From Gammaproteobacteria bacterium (lineage in GTDB: Bacteria; Pseudomonadota; Gammaproteobacteria; JABHGC01): DNA of 64,000 bases. Where the stretch lies: positions 104,154 through 168,153 of the forward strand of contig JALWTS010000034.1 of NCBI GenBank assembly GCA_027077805.1. Reading direction: 5' to 3'. The translations under genes and the position numbers were made by a program. Below are positions 1 through 13,500 of this stretch, piece after piece (the first letter of the stretch is position 1; every line of letters starts with the position of its first letter). The notes under the pieces were generated by a model that was not told where the DNA came from, did not search any database, and saw nothing but the letters and a program-made list of their open reading frames with translations.

Positions 1-1560
1 TGCTAGGTGTGGCTAAAGTGTCAATTACGGATAATTTTTTTAGTTTAGGTGGGGATTCCATCATCAGCATTGAAGTCATTGCGAAAGCAAGAGCACATGG
101 TGTCATGATAGAACCTAAACAGTTATTTCAATACCAAACCATTGTTGATTTAGCCAAAGTCGTTAAACGTAATGTTACTGAAGAATTAGAGGGGCAAGAA
201 ACAGGGGAACTGAGTCTTAGTCCTATTCAACAATGGTTTTTTCAACAAAACTTTGCAAAATTATCGCATTGGAATCAATCCGTAGTCTTTGCCAGTGAGA
301 CTGCGTTAAATACTGCTAATTTAGCCTTGGCGGTGAAAGCATTGTATCAACATCATGCGGTATTACGAAGCCGATTTACCCAAACAAGCTCTAAACCAGT
401 CATATGGCAAGCGGAAATTTTAGCCGAAGTAAACACGACTACGTTTACTAAGGTGGCGGCTTACGATTGGTCGGAATCACAAATTCAAGCCTATATCAAT
501 CAACAACAAGCGAGTTTAGAGTTAAGCCGAGCGGGTTTATTCCAAGTCATTTACCTGCAAACTTTGCCTCAACAAAGTGATTATTTAGTGATGTTTGCCC
601 ATCATTTAATTATTGACGGCGTTTCTTGGCGGATTTTATTGCAAGATTTGGCAATGTTTTATCAACAATTACAGCAACAACAAGCATTGTCTTATCCTAA
701 TAAAACCACTGCTTGGAAAACTTGGCTTAATCATGCCCAAGGTTATTTTGCCTCAAATGCCGATAAGGATAAGGCTTATTTCTTAGCCCAAGCGGAATTA
801 CCTTTGACCGCTTTGCCTCAAGATCATTATTTGCCTAATTTAGAACGAGATTTCGCCAAGGTAGCATGGCAATATTCGGTAGAACAAACACAAATAATGC
901 TGTTAGAACTCAGTCAACACTATGCGATTCGGTTTCCTGAATTTCTCATCACTGCTTTGGTATTAACGTTAAGAGATTGGAGTGAGCAAACAGGGATTTG
1001 TTTCGCTTTAGAAGGGCATGGGCGGGATACGCAAGGTTTAGGGGCGTTAGAAGCCTTAGATTTAAGTCAAACCGTGGGTTGGTTTACCAATGTTTATCCT
1101 GTTTATGTTGACTTAGGTGCCGAACAAGATTTTGGTATCATTCTACAACGAGTCAAACAAGCCTGTCGGACAGTCCCTAATCATGGTATGGCCTATGGTT
1201 ATTTATCGCTCGATAGTCAAGCGCAAGTGAGTTTTAATTATTTGGGGCAATGGCGAGCGAATACTGCTGAACTGGCCAATTTAAGTACAGTGAATCTCAA
1301 GCCTATTGAACGAGCATTGGAAAATCATCGACCTTATTTATTTGATATTATTGCTCAAATTGAACAGGATTGTTTACAGATCACTTGGCACTATTCCAGT
1401 GCGTGTCATGAACAAGATACTATGGCGTATTTAAGTAAACAATACCAATTTTATTTACAGCAGTTATTAGAATACTGCTTGCAAACAGAATCTTATGGTT
1501 ATAGTTTGGACGATTTTAAACTATGCCAATGGCAAGATGATAAACTTGCTCAAGTGGTGA
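1..1560 (+). other. NRPS module 0 (3' part): carrier protein and epimerase
   Basis: Carrier with LGGDS, phosphopantetheine Ser17, then an epimerase domain of about residues 68-490. Epimerase marks are HHLIIDG (His198-His199), EGHGRD and TVGWFTNVYP. The residue loaded by the A domain outside the window should therefore be converted to the D form. Confidence 0.93.
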
Positions 1561-4500
1561 AACAACATAAAATTGATAATATTTATCCTTTATCTTATAC
1601 CCAAAAAGGCATGGTATTTGAGTCGAATGAAAACCAAGAAACCCATGCGTATTTACAACAAGTGTTTTGCCAATTAAGCGGAAACTTAGATTTTAATTTA
1701 TGGCAACATTGTTGGCAACAAGTGATTCAACATTATGATATATTGAGAATTGCGGTTGAATCAGACCATCAAATCGTTTATGCCAATGTCGAACCTGAAT
1801 GGATAGTATTAGATTGGCAACATTTGACACAAGCACAGCAACAACAGCATTGGCAGCAACTATTACCACAAGATCGCCAGCAAGGCTTTGTATGGCATAA
1901 ACCGCCATTAATGCGATTTTATTGGATTTATTATAGTAAAAATCAAGTCCAGTTTTTATGGACACATCATCATATTTTAGTCGATGGTTGGTCGTTACCC
2001 TTGATTTGGCAAGCAATATTTCGTTTGTATGAATATCGTTTAGTAGGGGAATATTACCATTTACCCGCCGTCAGACCTTATAGTGATTATATTCAATGGT
2101 TATATCAACAAGCACAAGCCAAGGCCAAAAGCTATTGGCAATCACATTTATCAGGGTTTGACCAGAAAAATCGTTTATTGATTGAATCTTCCCAAGCTAA
2201 AAACCTCCGTGTCGAAACGCTGAGTTTGAGCTTTACCGAAGCCCAACAGCAATATTATCAACATTTCTGCCAACAACAACAACTCACCCTGAATACCTTA
2301 TTGCAAACCGCATGGGCGTTGTTATTAGCACGATACAGTGGCGATAGTGATATTGTTTTTGGGGTAACGGTTTCAGGTCGTCCTAGTGAGTTAGAACAAG
2401 TTGAAAATATGGTAGGTTTGTTTATTAATACCTTACCGTTTCGGATTCAGTTAAATTTAGATGAATCAGGTTTCGTATTGTTACAACGCTTGCAAACCGT
2501 ATTTCAAGATTGGCGACAATATGATCATAGTGCCTTAACGCAAGTGCAAACATGGTGTGATACCCCAGCCCAATCATTATTCTCAACTTTGTTTGTGGTG
2601 GAAAATTACCCTGTGGATAAAAACTTGGCAAGTCAATCAGGACAGTTGCAAGTTAGTGCCATGCAGGCATTGGAAATAACCGCTTATCCATTAACTATGG
2701 TGATTGCTTTACAACCACAGTTAATGATTCAATGTCGGTATGATTCAGGTTATTACCAACAGGAGGCAATGACGGCATTATTATCACATTATCAACAATT
2801 ATTAACAGGGCTTTGTCAACAGCCAAATAGCATTGCCTTAAAATTATCATTATTGACCGAAGTTGAACAACAACAACAGCAATTATGGCATCAAACTCAG
2901 CGTGTTTATCCTAATCAAGACCAATCATTGATTTATTGGTTTGAACAACAGGTTGAACAACGCCCTTATCAAATGGCGGTTGAATATCAACAACAAAGTT
3001 TAACTTATCAACAACTCAATTATAAAGCCAATCAATTAGCCCATCATTTACATTCTTTGAATATTAGCCCAGGTAGTATGATTGGGGTTTGTATGTATCG
3101 TTGTTTAGATTTAGTGATTGCATTATATGGGATTATCAAAGCCGGTTGTGCTTATTTGCCTTTAGACCCAGATTTACCCAAACAACGCTTAAATTATATG
3201 GTAGAACATGCCCAACTTGAGGTAGTAATTTATCACCATGCCAGTGTGTATTGTGTGCCAGATACTAAAACCAATTGGTGTTGTAATATTGAAAAAGAAT
3301 GGCCCGATGTTGAATCAAATATTAATCAAAATTTAGGGCTGAACCTTTTGGGTGAAGACCCTGCTTATGTGATTTACACCTCTGGTTCTACTGGACAGCC
3401 GAAAGGGGTAGTGATTCCCCATAGAGGGATTGTGAATCGCTTATTATGGATGCAACAACACTATCAGTTACAACCGCAAGATGCGGTGTTACAAAAAACA
3501 CCTTATAGTTTCGATGTGTCGGTATGGGAGTTTTTCTGGCCGTTAATGGTTGGGGCAAGATTGGTGCTGGCAGAGCCTGATGGACATAAAGACCCTGCCT
3601 ATTTATGCCGTTTAATCCAGCAACAAAAAATTAGCCATTTACATTTTGTGCCATCAATGTTAGCAGTATTTTTGGATTATCAAGAAGCCAGCGATTGCCA
3701 TAGTATTAAACAAGTATTTTGCAGTGGTGAGGCTTTAGCCATTGAACATAAAGAACGCTTTTTTCAATGTTTACCCAATGCGGAATTACATAATTTATAT
3801 GGGCCAACGGAAGCCTCTGTTGATGTCAGTTACTGGGATTGTTCTCAGGCCATTCCTAAACATAGTCATAGCATTCCTATCGGTTATCCTATTGCTAATA
3901 CCCAGTTATTGATTTTAGACCCTTGGTTAAACCCAGTGCCTGTTGGTCTTTCAGGGGAACTCTATATTGGGGGTATTAATTTAGCGATAGCTTATTTAAA
4001 TCAAGCCCAATTAACCAGTGAGCGTTTTATTTATTATCAAAAACAGCGTTGGTATAAAACAGGCGATAAAGCCAGATATTTATCCGATGGTGCCATAGAG
4101 TATTTAGGGCGGTTGGATTTTCAGGTAAAACTACGGGGGCAACGAATTGAATTAGGCGAAATTGAACAGGTTTTAGTCAAACAATCAGGAATTTTAGAGG
4201 CGGTAGTCATTGTTGACAATGAACATTTAGTGGCCTATGTTCAGCCAGAATCAGGGAGGAAACCCGACCTAGAGGTCTTAAAACAGCAGTTAGTTGCCAT
4301 TTTACCATTGTATATGGTGCCTTCTTCGTTTATGGTCATCAGGGATTGGCCTCGTTTGCCCAGTGGTAAAATTAACCGCAAAAACTTACCTAAGGCTGAT
4401 CAAGCAGTGATTAATACGCTTACTTGGTCAGCACCACAAACAGCGGAACAACAACTGCTGGCAGGTATTATTGCCAAAGTATTAAATATCACGAAAGTGA

Positions 4501-7500
4501 GTTTAGATGCCAATTTCTTTCAATTAGGTGGGCATTCACTCACCGCCATGCAGGTATTGACGAAAGTACGCCAACAATTTGCCGTTGAGATTCGTATGAG
4601 TGAATTTTTTGTGGCACCAACCGTATTAGATTTAGCGGAATTGCTGAAAACCAAACAAAGTGATAAATTACCTGACATTGAAATTGTTAATCGTAACGCC
4701 AATTTAGCCTTATCATTTGCTCAACAGCGTTTATGGTTTTTTAGTCAATGGGAAGCCAGTCGGTCGGCTTATAATATGCCAGCGATTGTTAAAATTAGTG
4801 GTAAATTAAATGTTTCAGCTTTAAGAAAAAGTTTAAATCTAATTGTCCAACGCCATGAAATTTTAAGAACACGTTTTATCAATCGTTCAGGCGAACCCAT
4901 GATTAAAATTGAGCCAGAGATGACAATTGATTGTCCCATTGAGAATTGGCAAAATTTCACCACGACGGAGCAAGACCGTCAATTACAACAGTGGGCTACC
5001 CAACAAGCTCAACAGCCTTTTGATTTAGAGCAATCGGTTTTTAGAGTGCAACTTATTCAATTATCGGCACAACAATGGTTGTTTGCGTATAGTTTTCATC
5101 ATTTAGTGGCAGATGGTTGGTCAGTAGGATTATTTATTCAAGAATTAGCCCAAGCCTATTTAAGTTTTTGTCAACAACAGCCTTTGGTCTTACCTGAATT
5201 GCCTATTCAGTATTTGGATTATGCCATGTGGCAACGGCAATGGTTTCAAGGCAAACATTATCAACAAGGTTGGGACTATTGGCAACAGCAATTGCATGCC
5301 GTGCCTACCTTAGTTTTGCCGACTGACTTTGAACGTCCTAGCCAACAAAGTTTTAAAGGTAGGCATTTTTATTTTGAAATTGAGGCAGAACTCACCCAAA
5401 AACTGTATCAATTAAGTTATCAAACTGAAACAACCTTGTTTATGGTCTTATTAACAGGCTTTGCGATTTTATTATCACGTTATGCGAAACAAAATGATTT
5501 TTGTATTGGTACGGTAACGGCAGGCAGACAACGAGCAGAGGTTGAAAATTTAATTGGTTGTTTTGTCAATGCCTTATTATTGCGTTTGGATTTAAGTGGT
5601 AATCCTAATGTCGTGGAAATATTACAGCGGGTAAAAACCACGACTTTCGCCGCTTATGCTCATCAAGATTTTCCTTCAGAATTAATGATGGCGTTAGCGA
5701 CAGAACGGGAATTAAGTTATGCCCCTTTAGCACAAGTAGGATTTGCCTTGCAAAATACACCCATGCCTAGCATTGAATTACCCGAATTAAGGATTGAGGC
5801 CGTAGCGTTTGAAACGGGCATTGCAAAATATGATTTAACGTTTAATTTAACTGAGCAAGCTAAGGGTTTGCAAGGCGTGGTGGAATATAATACGGATTTA
5901 TTTAAACTCGAACGGATTCAGCATTTAGTCGCCCAATATATTTGGGTCTTAGGGGTGATTGCCGAACATGCCGATTGTTATATCAGTAATTTTCCTTGGT
6001 TATCACAACAGCAATTATTTCAAGAATTAGGTTTGACCGTTGAGGCGTATGAACGAGTTGAACCCTTATCAGTCGTTCAACGGGATTTATATTTAGATAC
6101 TGTTTTAAATCCTGAGTCTATTTATAACAGTATGGGTAATGTGTTAGAATTGCATCAAACCATTGACTTAGAATTATGGCAACAAGCCTTACAACAGTTA
6201 TTACAACAACAACCTGTATTACGCAGTCGCATTATTGCTTGTCATGCCCGTTATGCGGAAATGGCCTATCAGTGTGTTCAAACCGCAACGCAAGCAAGTT
6301 TTGAATATTGGCAATATCCAGAGGAAACTTACAGTGATGATGACATCGTGGCACATATTAAAGCATGGATTTATCGCCCCTTTGATTTAGCCAATGATGC
6401 TTTAGTACAATATGGTTTAATTCAGCGACGTAAGGATAAATATATTTTACTTGGTCGGGGGCATCATAGTGTGCTTGATGGTACGGCTGGTACCGTAGTG
6501 TTTCAACAGATTTTAGCGAATTATCACGCATTGCAACAACAATCACAAGCAGAAACCGTACCTGCGATTTTTTATCAATATGTCCAAGAAAATCGTCAAA
6601 CCTTTGATCACTTGGCAACCTTACAATATTGGCAACAACAAGCTGCATTATTACAAGCATTAGATTTTCAGCCATTACCCATTAAACAACCACAAAAAAT
6701 CCATAAAAAATTAGCATTGCCTGAGAATGATTGGCAATTAATTAAACGTTATTGTCGCCAGCAAGGGATGACACCTGCCCTTTATTTTAAAGGGCTTTAT
6801 GCACTGCTATTGGATATTTATTGTCGCCCTAGTCAAGACTTTTTTATCTTTGATGTGTTAAGCACTCGCCGTGGTCAGCACCGTTATACGATTGGTTGTT
6901 ATTATCAACAATTACCCATTATTTTTAAACTGGCCAGCCTAGAGTCTGCCAATGGTTTTGCTGAATACTGGCAACAACTTAAAAGGTATAAACGTGAACT
7001 CGGTCAGTTTCAACATATTTCAGTATTAGAACAGAATCGCATTTTACCACAACATCGTTTAGCCTTTTTTTATAATTATTATAGTTTTCCGGCGGAATTA
7101 GAGGTATTTGGACGTAAGGAAAAAATTAGCCAATATATTCCTTTATTTTTCGATAATCAGGTGCAATTAATTATTAATGCGGGCTTTGCTACCCCAGAAT
7201 TAAGTTTATATTATCATAATCAGTATTTTACTGATTTAAATTTCTTAGATCGATTATTGCTTTTTTCGAAACAACTCATGCAAGGTGCGGAATCACTTGG
7301 GCAACTAACGAGCTTATTAAGTAATGAAACCAAGTTTTGGTACGATACCCAGCCAGTTGATTATCCTGTAACCCAGTGTTTACACCAGCAATTTGCCTTA
7401 CAAGCCTTAAACTATCCTGACAAAATTGCCGTACGTTTTGAACAAGATCAAATCACTTATGCACAGTTACAGCAACAATCATTACAGCTTGCTGGTTATT

Positions 7501-10500
7501 TACAACAACAAGGCGTGCAGTCAGGGCAATTAGTGGCATTATCTATTTATCGAAAAATTGATTTAATCGTTGGTTTATTAGGTATTTTGCAGGCAGGTGC
7601 CGCGTATTTGCCTTTAGACCCCGCTTATCCTTTGGAACGAGTCCAGACGATTGTGGAAGATGCCAAAGTTGTCGCCATTGTTACTCTTGCGAATTTAAGC
7701 ACCGTGTTTGCGGAATTAACCCTACCTATAATTTGTTTAGACAGCGATCAAGCAAAAATTCAAACAGCAGCGAAACCTAATGTTCAAAGTCAAATTCATG
7801 ATTTAGCTTATGTGATTTATACCTCGGGTTCTACAGGTAAACCTAAAGGCGTGCCGATTACTCATGCTCAAGTGCAACGTTTGTTTTTAGCAACTAAGGC
7901 TTGGTTTCATTTTAATGCCGAGGATTGTTGGTGTTTATTTCATTCCTATGCCTTTGATTTTTCTGTTTGGGAAATATGGGGGGCATTGTTACATGGGGGA
8001 TGTTTGGTGATTGTGCCTTATTTAACCGCACGTTCACCTGAGGATTTTTATCAATTACTATTTGCTGAAAACATTACTGTATTAAATCAAACGCCTTCGG
8101 CTTTTTATGCCTTGTTGGCAAGTTTAGAGCAAAGGGATATCACCCGCCTCACACGACTACGCTGGATTATTTTTGGTGGCGAGGCTTTGGATTTGACTCG
8201 TTTGAAAAAATGGTATCAACGATATCCACAGGCAAGCACGCAATTGGTGAATATGTATGGTATTACTGAAACGACTGTGCATGTGAGTTATCGTTTGATT
8301 AATCCGACTGAATTAGATCAAACGTCAGGTAGTGTCATTGGCCAAATTATTCCTGATTTAAAATTAATGTTATTGGATCGACATTATCGTCCTGTCCCGA
8401 TTGGTGTCATTGGTGAAATTGCGATTACAGGGGCAGGCGTGTGTCAAGGTTATTTAAACCATCCCGAATTAACACAGCAACAATTTATTCTGCATCAAGG
8501 GCAACGCTATTATTGTTCTCGGGATTTGGCTCGTTATCGTGACGATGGGGAATTAGAATATTTAGGACGTTTGGATGAACAAGTGAAAGTGCGTGGCTTT
8601 CGAATTGAATTAGGTGAAATTGAAGCCGTCATTGGACAATATGCCGATGTTTCTGAATATGCCGTCATTGTACAACAAGGCTTGATTATCGCTTATGTGG
8701 TGGCTAAAAATGATAAGTTTGAATTAAGGCAATTAAGAGCCTTTTTGCAACAGTCTTTACCCGATTATATGTTGCCTTCACGTTGGAGGCAGTTAGACCG
8801 TTTCCCTTTAACCCAGAATGGGAAATTAAACAAAGTCGCGTTACCCATTCCTGAAGAAATCAGTGATCAACCCTATGTTGCACCCGAGACGGACTTTGAA
8901 AAAGATTTGGCTCAAATCTGGCAAAGCTTATTAAAAGTCGAACGAGTGGGTAAAAAAGATCACTTTTTTAATCTGGGGGGGCATTCTTTATTAGCGACTC
9001 AGTTGATTTCCCGAATAAGAGATTATTTTCATATTGAATTGCCATTAAAAACCTTGTTTTTAAAGCCAGTATTAGAGCAATTTGCCCAAACTATTGAGCA
9101 ACAATCCCAACAATCTGAGAATTATTTTGCCATTGTGGATAAATCTCAGCCCTTGTTATTATCCTTTTCCCAAGAACGTTTATGGTTTTTACAACAATTT
9201 ACTCCGAATAGTGTCAGCTATAATATTCCATTATTCGCTAATATTGCTGGAAAGTTAAACTATGTCGCTTTAGAATTTGCATTGGATCAAATTATACAAC
9301 GCCATGATAGTTTAAGAACTCGTTTTATTCCTGTGGATGAGGGGGTCAGGCAAGTGATTATCCCTGTCGAAGAATCAAGTTTTAAATTAAAGATTGTCAG
9401 TTTAGATGATAATCAAACAGTTGAACAATGGGTTAAAGCAGAATTAGACCAAGCGTTTTTATTATCAGCATCAGTTTTTCGAGTAAAATTATTAAAATTA
9501 GCCCCGAATCAGCATTTATTCGCCATTAATATGCATCATATTATTTCTGATGCGAGGTCATTAAGCATATTATTAACGGAACTGCATTATTATTACCAAC
9601 ATTATCATCAAAATAATTCCGTACAAATTGCCTTACCTCGTTTAAAGGTACAATATGCCGATTATGCGATTTGGCAACGCCAATGGGATTTTCAGCAAAG
9701 TTTACATTATTGGCAACAACAATTACAAGATTTAACGGTATTACAATTACCAACCGATTATCCGAGACCCAAAGTACAAAGCGAACAAGGTCAACATTGC
9801 TCAACCTTGATTCCAGCCCAATTAAGGCAGGCACTAGTCCATTTTGCATCACAGCAACAATTAACCCTGTTTATGCTGACACTGGCAGGTTTTGCAGGCT
9901 TGTTGGCACATTATTCTCGGCAACAAGATATTGCCATTGGTACGCCTATTAGTGGTCGTAATCGTTCGGAATTGGAGCCATTGATTGGCTTTTTTGTCAA
10001 TACCTTAGTTTTAAGATTACAGCCTAATCAACACGATAGCGTGTTGACTTGGTTACAACGGGTCAAACAAACCGCATTAGATGCCTATGCGCATCAAGAT
10101 TTACCCTTTGATAAATTGGTAGAAGTATTACAGCCTGAACGGCAAACCAGTCATAGTCCATTATTTCAAGTCATGTTTTCTTGGCAAGATGTCAGCGATT
10201 TTGATTGGCAATTCCCCGATTTAGTGATTGAGCCAAGGGAAGTTGAAACCGCCGTGGCTAAGTTTGATCTGTCTTGTACCTTAGTGGATTTAGGGGAACA
10301 TATTCAAATCAATATGGAATATGCCAGTGATTTATTTGAGTTAAGTACGATTCAACGCATGGGACAACATTTTATTTTGTTATTAGAACAAATGCTTGCC
10401 CAGCCACAACAAAATATTTGGCAGTATTGTTTAATGACGAAAGCAGAGCAACAACAATGGCAACAGTGGAATCAAACCGACGTTGCTTATGATTTTGAGC

Positions 10501-13500
10501 AAAGTTTGGGGCAACGTTTTTATCAAGTGGTTAGCCAATACCCCGATGCGATTGCGGTAGAATTTGCCAGCGAACAATTAAGTTATCAACAATTGGATCA
10601 GCAAAGCAATCAACTGGCGCATTATTTATCAAGTTTAGGACTGCAACCACAACAAGTGGTTGCGGTAGCATTGCCACGTTGTTTAGAATTAGCGGTGGTC
10701 GTCATAGCGATTTTAAAACTGAATGCCATTTATTTGCCTTTGGATTATCAAGTGCCGATTGAACGCTTGCAACGTCTAGTACAGCAAGCCCAAGCCAAAG
10801 TATTGCTCACTGAGCATTCTGATGACGAATTTCATGCCATTAGCATTCATCCTAAGGATAAAACATGGTTAACGTATCCTTATCATCCCTTAGCGATTAC
10901 GCCATTATTACAAGATATTTGTTATTTGATTTACACCTCAGGTTCGACAGGCGAACCGAAAGCGGTGATGATTCCACAACAGGCCATTTTAAATCATATG
11001 TTGTGGTTTAATCAAAGGTTTGCCTTAAATCATCATGATAGAGTATTACATAAAACCCCCATTGGTTTTGATGCCTCGATTTGGGAATTATTATCGCCTT
11101 TATTAGTCGGTGGCTGCTTAGTGATTGCACCGCCTAATGCCCATCAAGACCCAGATATTTTGATTAATATTTTACAACAATATGGTATTACTGTCTTACA
11201 AGTCGTACCAACCCTATTACAAATGTTACAATTGCGTGAAGGTTTTGCCCAACTTAAGTGTTTACGTTACTTATTTTGTGGGGGGGAAGCCTTAACGGCT
11301 CATTTAGTACAACAAGTTTATCAGCAGTTACCATTATTACAGTTAGTCAATCTTTATGGCCCAACGGAAGTCACTATTGATAGTAGTTATTATATTTGCC
11401 CTAATCCCCCCCCTAAAGTCATTCCTATTGGGCAACCCATTGCGAATATGAAAGCCCATATTTGGGATGAACGACAACAGGCCTTGCCTTTAGGTGTGAT
11501 TGGTGAGTTATATTTTTCAGGAATGGGGTTGGCTTTAGGCTATTATCAACGTGCGGATTTAAGCCAAGCAAACTTTATTCATAAAGAGAATCAAATTTAC
11601 TATCGTACGGGAGATTTCGCCCGTTATATTGGTGAGGGACAATTGCAATATCTGGGACGACGAGACCAACAAATTAAGTGGCGTGGGTATCGGATTGAAC
11701 TTGAGGAAATTAGCAATGTATTATTGCAAGCCGATGCGGTTGAACAAGCCGTGGTATTATTACGGCAACCACAGTTAATTGCCTTTGTCGTATTCACTAA
11801 AAAACAAACCGATACTGATACTGTTGACAAGCAAATTGATCGGTTACAGTCATGCTTGGCCAAACAATTGCCTGATTATATGTTGCCAAGTGCTTGGAAA
11901 GTATTAGAACAAATGCCAATGTTCGCCAATGGCAAAATTGATTATAAAACCTTAAGACAATGCCCGCTTGAATCTGTAGTGGATGAGGGAGCGGTTTTGA
12001 CGGACCAATGGCAACAATTAGTGGCCAATGTTTGGCAACGCTTATTAAAAGTGCCTGTTACAAATGCCCACGCTCATTTTTTTGATTTGGGTGGGCATTC
12101 ACTGACCGCTGTGCAAGCGATTAATCAATTACAACAACAATTACAATTAAGCTTGCCTGTCCGCTTATTATTTGAATATCCACGTTTAGATCAACTCGCT
12201 CAACAGTTGGCCGAATTAAGTCAACAACAGGCGTTTCTACCGATTTTAAAAGCCGATTATTCACAGCCATTGCCTTTAGGCTTGGCTCAAGAACGTTTAT
12301 GGTTAATTGAAAAAATCAAACCGACGACAGCTTATTTAATGCCTGCCTTATTAGAAATCGCGGGTAAATTAAATCCCAATAAAATCAAACAAAGTTTAGA
12401 ACAACTTAGTCAAGTGCATCAAATTTTACGAACGTATTTTGTGGAACAGCAACAACAAGTTTGGCAAAAAATTGATGATAAGCCGAATTTTGCTTGGCAC
12501 TATTTGGATTATTCGGCACAATCAGAACCCCAACAAAGTGTGCAACAACTGCTTAGTCAAGAATTACAACAAGCCTTTGATTTATCTCAGCCACCTTTAT
12601 GGAAAGTGTGGTTAATCCAACGGAATGCGGAACAAACACAATGGCAATTATTCCTGATTTTCCATCATAGTATTATGGATGGCTGGTCAATTCCATTGCT
12701 GTTAAATCAATGGCAACAGCTTTATCAAGGCATTGAATTACCCACGCCTGCCTTACAATATGCGGATTATGCGGTATGGCAACGCCAAACATATGCTCAA
12801 ATTTTAGAACAAGATTTACCTTATTGGCAACAACAACTACAAGATTTAACCCCTACTCAGTTATTCACTGATTATTCTCGTAGTACCGAGATTAGCTATC
12901 AAGGCGATGCGATTACGGTACAATGGTCATTTCAGTTGTATCAAAATTTAAAACAACTGGCAAAACGTATGGATACCACCGTTTATACCGTGGTACTGAC
13001 CAGCTTTTATACCTTGTTATATCGTTATTTAAATCAAAGGGATTTGGTCATAGGCACGCCTGTTTCTGGACGTTCTCATCCGCAAATTGAAGATTTACTC
13101 GGTTTTTTTGTCAATATGCTGGTATTGCGAGTGCAATGGCAACAGGATTTATCATTTTTAGATTTGTTGGTCAAAGTCAAGCAAATGTTATTATCCGCTT
13201 ATGAACATCAAGCCATTGCTTTTGAAACCTTGGTGGATCAACTTTTAGATCATCGTGATTTAAGCCAGCATCCTTTATTTCAAATCGTATTATCATGGCA
13301 AACCTCGACTCAGCCATTCTCATGGCCAGATTTAACGATTCGTCATATCCCCATTCCCACGAATACGGCAAAATTTGATATGTTAGTCGCTATCGTAGAA
13401 CAGCCAACGCAAGGTTTAAATCTTAGCATTGAATATCGTAAAGACTTATATAGGCTTGAGACCATACAAAATTTTATTGAGCATTGGCAGTATTTATTAA

